Assembly: GCA_015663225.1 (NCBI GenBank)
Contig: DQSO01000120.1
Location: 1 to 10,192 of the forward strand
Direction: 5' to 3'
DNA: 10,192 bases
Origin: Campylobacterales bacterium
GTDB taxonomy: Bacteria > Campylobacterota > Campylobacteria > Campylobacterales > QNZT01
Notes under the pieces: model-generated
The model's database searches: none
What the model saw: the letters and a program-made list of their open reading frames with translations, nothing else
What the model was told of the DNA's origin: nothing
In this document: one piece after another, positions 7,481-10,192 of the stretch
Layout: every line of letters starts with the position of its first letter
How positions within the stretch are numbered: position 1 is the stretch's first letter
Position numbers and translations under genes: made by a program

Positions 7481-7486
7481 ATTGTA
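7481..7486 (-). promoter_or_regulatory. Putative -10 box for the yqeY-purM operon
   Basis: On the minus strand this hexamer reads TACAAT. RNA would start near 7474, about 18 bases before the chosen yqeY ATG and just upstream of its AAGGA site. It also falls in the 5' extension between the 7489 and 7465 ATGs, supporting the shorter protein. There is no clear -35. Confidence 0.5.
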
Positions 7487-7489
7487 CAC

Positions 7490-7514
7490 TACTACTGTTA
7501 ATATTTCTGTAGTA
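7490..7514. promoter_or_regulatory. Inverted repeat between the divergent yqeY and acs promoters (possible operator)
   Basis: TACTAC (7490-7495) is mirrored by GTAGTA (7509-7514) around an AT-rich 13-base core containing AATATT. It sits between the two putative -10 boxes, so a protein bound there could act on both promoters. No known regulator site is recognised, and a 6-bp dyad in AT-rich DNA can arise by chance. Confidence 0.35.
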
Positions 7515-7524
7515 TCATGTCAAT

Positions 7525-7544
7525 TACAATATATTTATAAGGGG
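7525..7544 (+). promoter_or_regulatory. Putative acs -10 box and ribosome binding site
   Basis: TACAAT (7525-7530) is a -10 candidate, giving a very short leader of about 15 bases. AAGGGG (7539-7544) lies 7 bases before the acs ATG at 7552. The local string TATAAGGGG also occurs at the same distance before ccoG. The ribosome site is firm; the -10 is a motif-level guess. Confidence 0.55.
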
Positions 7545-7551
7545 AAACATA

Positions 7552-9492
7552 ATGAATAAACAATTTTTTAATCCAAATCCAGAGTTTGCTAAAAATGCAA
7601 GAGTTGGAAGTATGGAAGCTTATCATGAGTTAATGAATGAAGCAAAAAAAGATTATGAGGGATTTTGGGCAAAAAGAGCTGATGAAAAGATCGATTGGTT
7701 AGCACCATATTCTAAGGTACTTGATGAGAGTGATGCACCTTTTTACAAGTGGTTTATAGATGGAAAGTTAAATGTATCAAATCAATGTATAGATAGACAC
7801 TTAGCTGATAAAGGCGATAAAACTGCTATTTTATTTGAGGGTGATAGAGGAGATGTAGAAAAAATAACATACTCTCAACTTAGCCAAAGAGTTAACAAGT
7901 TTGCAAATCTTCTAAAAAATAGATTTAGAGTTAAAAGAGGAGATAGGGTAGTTTTATATATGCCTATGATTCCTGAAGCTGCTTATGCGATGCTTGCTTG
8001 TGCAAGGATTGGGGCTATTCACTCTATTGTATTTGGTGGATTTAGTTCAGAGGCTCTAAAAGAGAGAATAAAAGATGCAAGTGCAAAGCTTGTTATCACA
8101 GCTGATGGAGCTTATAGAAAAGGTAAACCTTATCTACTTAAACCTGTTGTTGATAAAGCACTAGAAGGTGATATAGAGTGTGTTGAGGCTGTACTTGTAG
8201 TTCAAAGAAATCATGAGGATATAACTTGGGTTGATGGAAGGGATTATAACTACTGCGACATGATAGATGATGAATCAGATATTTGTGAAGCAGAAGCGAT
8301 GGATAGCGAAGACCCACTATTTTTACTCTACACTAGTGGAAGTACAGGAAAACCAAAAGGTGTGCAACACTCAACTGCTGGATATATACTCTGGGCTCAG
8401 ATGACTATGGAGTGGGTTTTTGATGTTCAAGGCGATGATGTTTTTTGGTGTACTGCTGATATTGGTTGGATAACTGGGCATACTTATATCGTTTATGGAC
8501 CACTCTCTGCTGGAACAACGACGGTTATGTTTGAGGGTGTTCCAACATATCCAGATGCTGGACGAGCTTGGAAGATGTGTCAAGATCATAAAATAACTCA
8601 GTTTTATACAGCACCAACAGCGATAAGAGTTCTTCACAAGATGGGTAAAGATGAACCTACAAAATATGACTTATCCGCTCTAAAAGTTTTAGGAACAGTT
8701 GGCGAACCGATAGATCCACCAGCATGGAAATGGTATCACGAAGTAGTTGGACAAGGTAGATGTGCGATAGTTGATACATGGTGGCAAACAGAGACTGGTG
8801 GTCACATGATAAGCCCACTTCCAGGTGCTACTCCTATCAAACCTGCATCTGCTACATTTGCACTTCCTGGAATCATGGCTGAAGTTATTGAAGAAGATGG
8901 TACTCCAAAGAAGATAGGAGAAACTGGTCTACTTTGTATCACAAAACCATGGCCAAGTATGATAAGAAATATTTGGGGAGATGCAAAAAGATTTAAAAAA
9001 GCATACTTTGGTGATGTTGAAAAAGATGGTAAACCTCTATATTTTTCAGGAGATGGAGCAGTTATTGACGAGCAAGGTTATATTACTATAACTGGAAGAG
9101 TTGATGATGTTATAAATGTTTCAGGTCATAGAATGGGTTCAGCTGAGATTGAAGCAGTAGTAAAAGAGGATGACTATGTTGCAGAAGTTGCAGTAGTTGG
9201 TCGACCTCATGAGATAAAGGGTGAGTCAATATTCATCTATATAGTCCTAAAACAGGAGCAAGAAAAAGATATGGTAAAACATATAAATAATCTTCTAAGT
9301 CAAAATATTGGAAATATCGCAAAAGCTGATGATATAGTTATAGTTGCAGGACTTCCAAAAACAAGAAGTGGAAAGATAATGCGACGAATTTTAAGAAGTA
9401 TTGCTAAAGGTGAAGCTATCACTCAAGATATATCAACACTAGAAGATCCAAGTGTTGTAAAACAGATAGAAGAAGCAGTTAAAAACTCTTAG
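7552..9492 (+). CDS. acs: Acetyl-CoA synthetase (AMP-forming)
   Basis: A 646-aa enzyme that activates acetate to acetyl-CoA through an acetyl-AMP intermediate in the cytoplasm, feeding central carbon metabolism. Family signatures are complete: the P-loop [11 protein letters not shown] (260-270), [30 protein letters not shown] from 410 (the tryptophan pair that limits the acyl pocket to acetate), YFSGDG, the hinge and core motif [20 protein letters not shown], and the C-terminal [11 protein letters not shown] with Lys608. Lys608 corresponds to the lysine whose acetylation switches off Salmonella Acs (Lys609). Length and N-terminus ([20 protein letters not shown]) are typical. It is a single gene, divergent from yqeY and overlapping by 4 bases the stop of the opposing 63-aa gene. 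The presence of the conserved lysine makes acetylation control plausible, but no acetyltransferase or deacetylase gene is nearby. Confidence 0.98.
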   Translation: MNKQFFNPNPEFAKNARVGSMEAYHELMNEAKKDYEGFWAKRADEKIDWLAPYSKVLDESDAPFYKWFIDGKLNVSNQCIDRHLADKGDKTAILFEGDRGDVEKITYSQLSQRVNKFANLLKNRFRVKRGDRVVLYMPMIPEAAYAMLACARIGAIHSIVFGGFSSEALKERIKDASAKLVITADGAYRKGKPYLLKPVVDKALEGDIECVEAVLVVQRNHEDITWVDGRDYNYCDMIDDESDICEAEAMDSEDPLFLLYTSGSTGKPKGVQHSTAGYILWAQMTMEWVFDVQGDDVFWCTADIGWITGHTYIVYGPLSAGTTTVMFEGVPTYPDAGRAWKMCQDHKITQFYTAPTAIRVLHKMGKDEPTKYDLSALKVLGTVGEPIDPPAWKWYHEVVGQGRCAIVDTWWQTETGGHMISPLPGATPIKPASATFALPGIMAEVIEEDGTPKKIGETGLLCITKPWPSMIRNIWGDAKRFKKAYFGDVEKDGKPLYFSGDGAVIDEQGYITITGRVDDVINVSGHRMGSAEIEAVVKEDDYVAEVAVVGRPHEIKGESIFIYIVLKQEQEKDMVKHINNLLSQNIGNIAKADDIVIVAGLPKTRSGKIMRRILRSIAKGEAITQDISTLEDPSVVKQIEEAVKNS

Positions 9493-9680
9493 TTAAAACT
9501 ACTTCCATTTCCACTGTTGTTACTTCGGTTATTATACTCCGAAGTAACATCTTTAAGCTTTTCACCAGAAACACTAATAAAATCAACAATTGTTGAAACA
9601 TACTCTTTCGTTTTTTCAGGATTATTCATAACCGAACAGATGAAAAAACCAATGGAAGCATAAATAACTAATCTAACCAT
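9489..9680 (-). CDS. Small membrane-anchored protein, function unknown
   Basis: A 63-aa protein with no recognised family. Residues about 2-18 ([17 protein letters not shown]) form one hydrophobic segment, probably an N-terminal anchor. Cys15 is not in a lipobox. A polar middle section (about 19-48) looks helical, and the tail from about 49 is rich in Asn, Ser and Gly and likely disordered. AGGAG (9687-9691) lies 6 bases before the ATG and overlaps the TAG of the upstream 68-aa gene, a strong sign of coupled translation and of a real gene. Its TAA (9489-9491) overlaps the acs TAG (9490-9492) on the other strand. The DNA encoding residues [10 protein letters not shown] forms a perfect hairpin. 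It is the last gene of the fbp operon. Confidence 0.75.
   Translation of the reverse strand: MVRLVIYASIGFFICSVMNNPEKTKEYVSTIVDFISVSGEKLKDVTSEYNNRSNNSGNGSSFN
9518..9549. terminator. Perfect 11-bp hairpin 26 bases after acs, inside the opposing gene
   Basis: TGTTACTTCGG (9518-9528) pairs perfectly with CCGAAGTAACA (9539-9549) around a 10-base loop. In an AT-rich window a stem with five G-C pairs stands out. Read as acs RNA it is followed by ATCTTTAAGCTTTT, a broken T-tract, so it may end or stabilise the acs message. On the minus strand no T-tract follows. The terminator role is inferred. Confidence 0.5.
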
Positions 9681-9689
9681 AAAATACTC

Positions 9690-9896
9690 CTAAAATTCAA
9701 ATCCACCAGTATTACCTTTGTTCATACTAAGATAAACAGCCTTAACATACTCTTGTCGTATTGAGCATTCTAAAATTTTATCACATTTTAGACAACTATC
9801 TACATTTTGACTCTCTTGACACTCTTGTAATATTTTTAGTTGTTCCTCTAGCTTTTGCTTAAAACCATCAACTTCTTGGCTACTATTTTCGCTCAT
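9690..9896 (-). CDS. Small four-cysteine protein, function unknown
   Basis: A 68-aa soluble protein. The N-terminal half is acidic and helical ([20 protein letters not shown]). Four cysteines follow, C26, C35, C38 and C44 (spacing C-x8-C-x2-C-x5-C), which could form a small zinc or other metal site. The end, [16 protein letters not shown] then NTGGFEF, has the look of a conserved motif, and I have an impression of similar small proteins in other Campylobacterota that I cannot verify. The ATG lies inside the last codons of fbp (14-base overlap) with only a weak GAGAG-like site upstream, so translation probably depends on ribosomes finishing fbp. Its stop codon is embedded in the ribosome site of the following 63-aa gene. 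The function is unknown; the context suggests only co-expression with fructose-1,6-bisphosphatase. Confidence 0.8.
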   Translation of the reverse strand: MSENSSQEVDGFKQKLEEQLKILQECQESQNVDSCLKCDKILECSIRQEYVKAVYLSMNKGNTGGFEF

Positions 9897-10192
9897 AAGC
9901 TACTTTTACTCTCTCTATCTCTTGGTTTGAACCAAAAAAACATGGTGTTGTATCATGTATATGTGCTGGAGATAGATCTAATATTCGTCTACTTCCATCT
10001 ATCGAAGCCCCACCAGCTTTTTCATAAACAAAAGCAAAAGGAAATACTTCAAAAGTCATTCTAAGCTTACCTTTTGGAGCATCGCTAGTTGATGGATATG
10101 AAAATAGCCCACCACCTTTTAAAAGTATCTGATGCAAATCAGGAACCATACCACCAGAATATCGAAGGCGATACCCATCAGCAAAAATATCA
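9883..10192 (-). CDS. fbp: Fructose-1,6-bisphosphatase class I (C-terminal part; cut by window end)
   Basis: The last 102 residues of a class I FBPase, which removes the 1-phosphate from fructose-1,6-bisphosphate to give fructose-6-phosphate, the committing step of gluconeogenesis. The frame is open to the right edge, so the start lies outside. Visible: [20 protein letters not shown], the family's substrate-binding region (usually RYxGSMVADxHR), followed by [38 protein letters not shown] and the C-terminal [17 protein letters not shown]. These match the sugar-phosphate binding lysine and the Glu of the metal site in the family (LRxxxExxPxAxxxExAGG). It heads the visible operon with the 68-aa and 63-aa genes. 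Together with acs on the other strand it fits growth on acetate or fixed carbon that needs sugar synthesis, though the two are transcribed separately. Confidence 0.95.
   Translation of the reverse strand, partial: DIFADGYRLRYSGGMVPDLHQILLKGGGLFSYPSTSDAPKGKLRMTFEVFPFAFVYEKAGGASIDGSRRILDLSPAHIHDTTPCFFGSNQEIERVKVAYERK

Noticed and set aside
7299..7559. 86-codon + strand frame running into the acs start
   Set aside because: It is antisense to yqeY, overlaps the divergent promoters and the acs ribosome site, and its hydrophobic Ile/Ser-rich translation is what the complement of a helical Lys/Glu-rich gene gives.
8371..8637. 88-codon frame antisense to acs
   Set aside because: Shadow of conserved acs sequence; no ribosome site or domain.
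9478..9500. Direct repeat AGTTAAAA at the acs 3' end
   Set aside because: Two short AT-rich copies, one within acs codons; no sign of a mobile element or functional repeat.
9855..10064. 69-codon + strand frame over the fbp/68-aa junction
   Set aside because: It is antisense to fbp and the coupled small gene, both better supported, and has no convincing ribosome site.

Overview
The window looks like chromosomal DNA from a low-GC member of the Campylobacterota (formerly Epsilonproteobacteria), most like a Sulfurimonas-type free-living organism. This rests on the AT-rich sequence, tight packing with many small overlaps, an MsrB-MsrA fusion, a CcoG protein (implying a cbb3-type oxidase), and promoters with a clear -10 but no obvious -35. 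The genus is inferred from general impression; no database was searched.

Layout. On the + strand, 1-1858 holds the 3' part of lon (ATP-dependent protease) overlapped by msrBA (methionine sulfoxide repair), a protein quality-control pair. A hairpin at 1868-1895 separates it from the convergent minus-strand block 1902-7456. That block holds, in transcription order, yqeY (GatB/YqeY family), a 46-codon ORF, a 79-aa two-helix membrane protein, purM (purine synthesis), a PAS-PAS-GGDEF-EAL cyclic-di-GMP protein, and ccoG. The first four are closely spaced or abutting and look like an operon; the last two probably have their own promoters. A 95-base divergent promoter region (7457-7551) lies between yqeY and acs, the acetyl-CoA synthetase gene on the + strand. 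acs runs tail-to-tail, with a 4-base stop-codon overlap, into a minus-strand operon of fbp (fructose-1,6-bisphosphatase, cut by the window end), a 68-aa four-cysteine protein and a 63-aa membrane-anchored protein.

Taken together, these are mainly core genes: protein quality control, oxidase assembly, second-messenger turnover, purine synthesis, acetate activation and gluconeogenesis. There is no mobile element, CRISPR array, tRNA, rRNA, phage gene or defence cassette. No stretch longer than about 100 bases lacks a gene. I did not find a convincing new multi-gene system. The parts most worth a second look are the small unassigned proteins, the divergent acs/yqeY control region, the EAL protein with a degenerate GGDEF motif, and an 11-bp perfect hairpin placed just after acs but inside the opposing gene.
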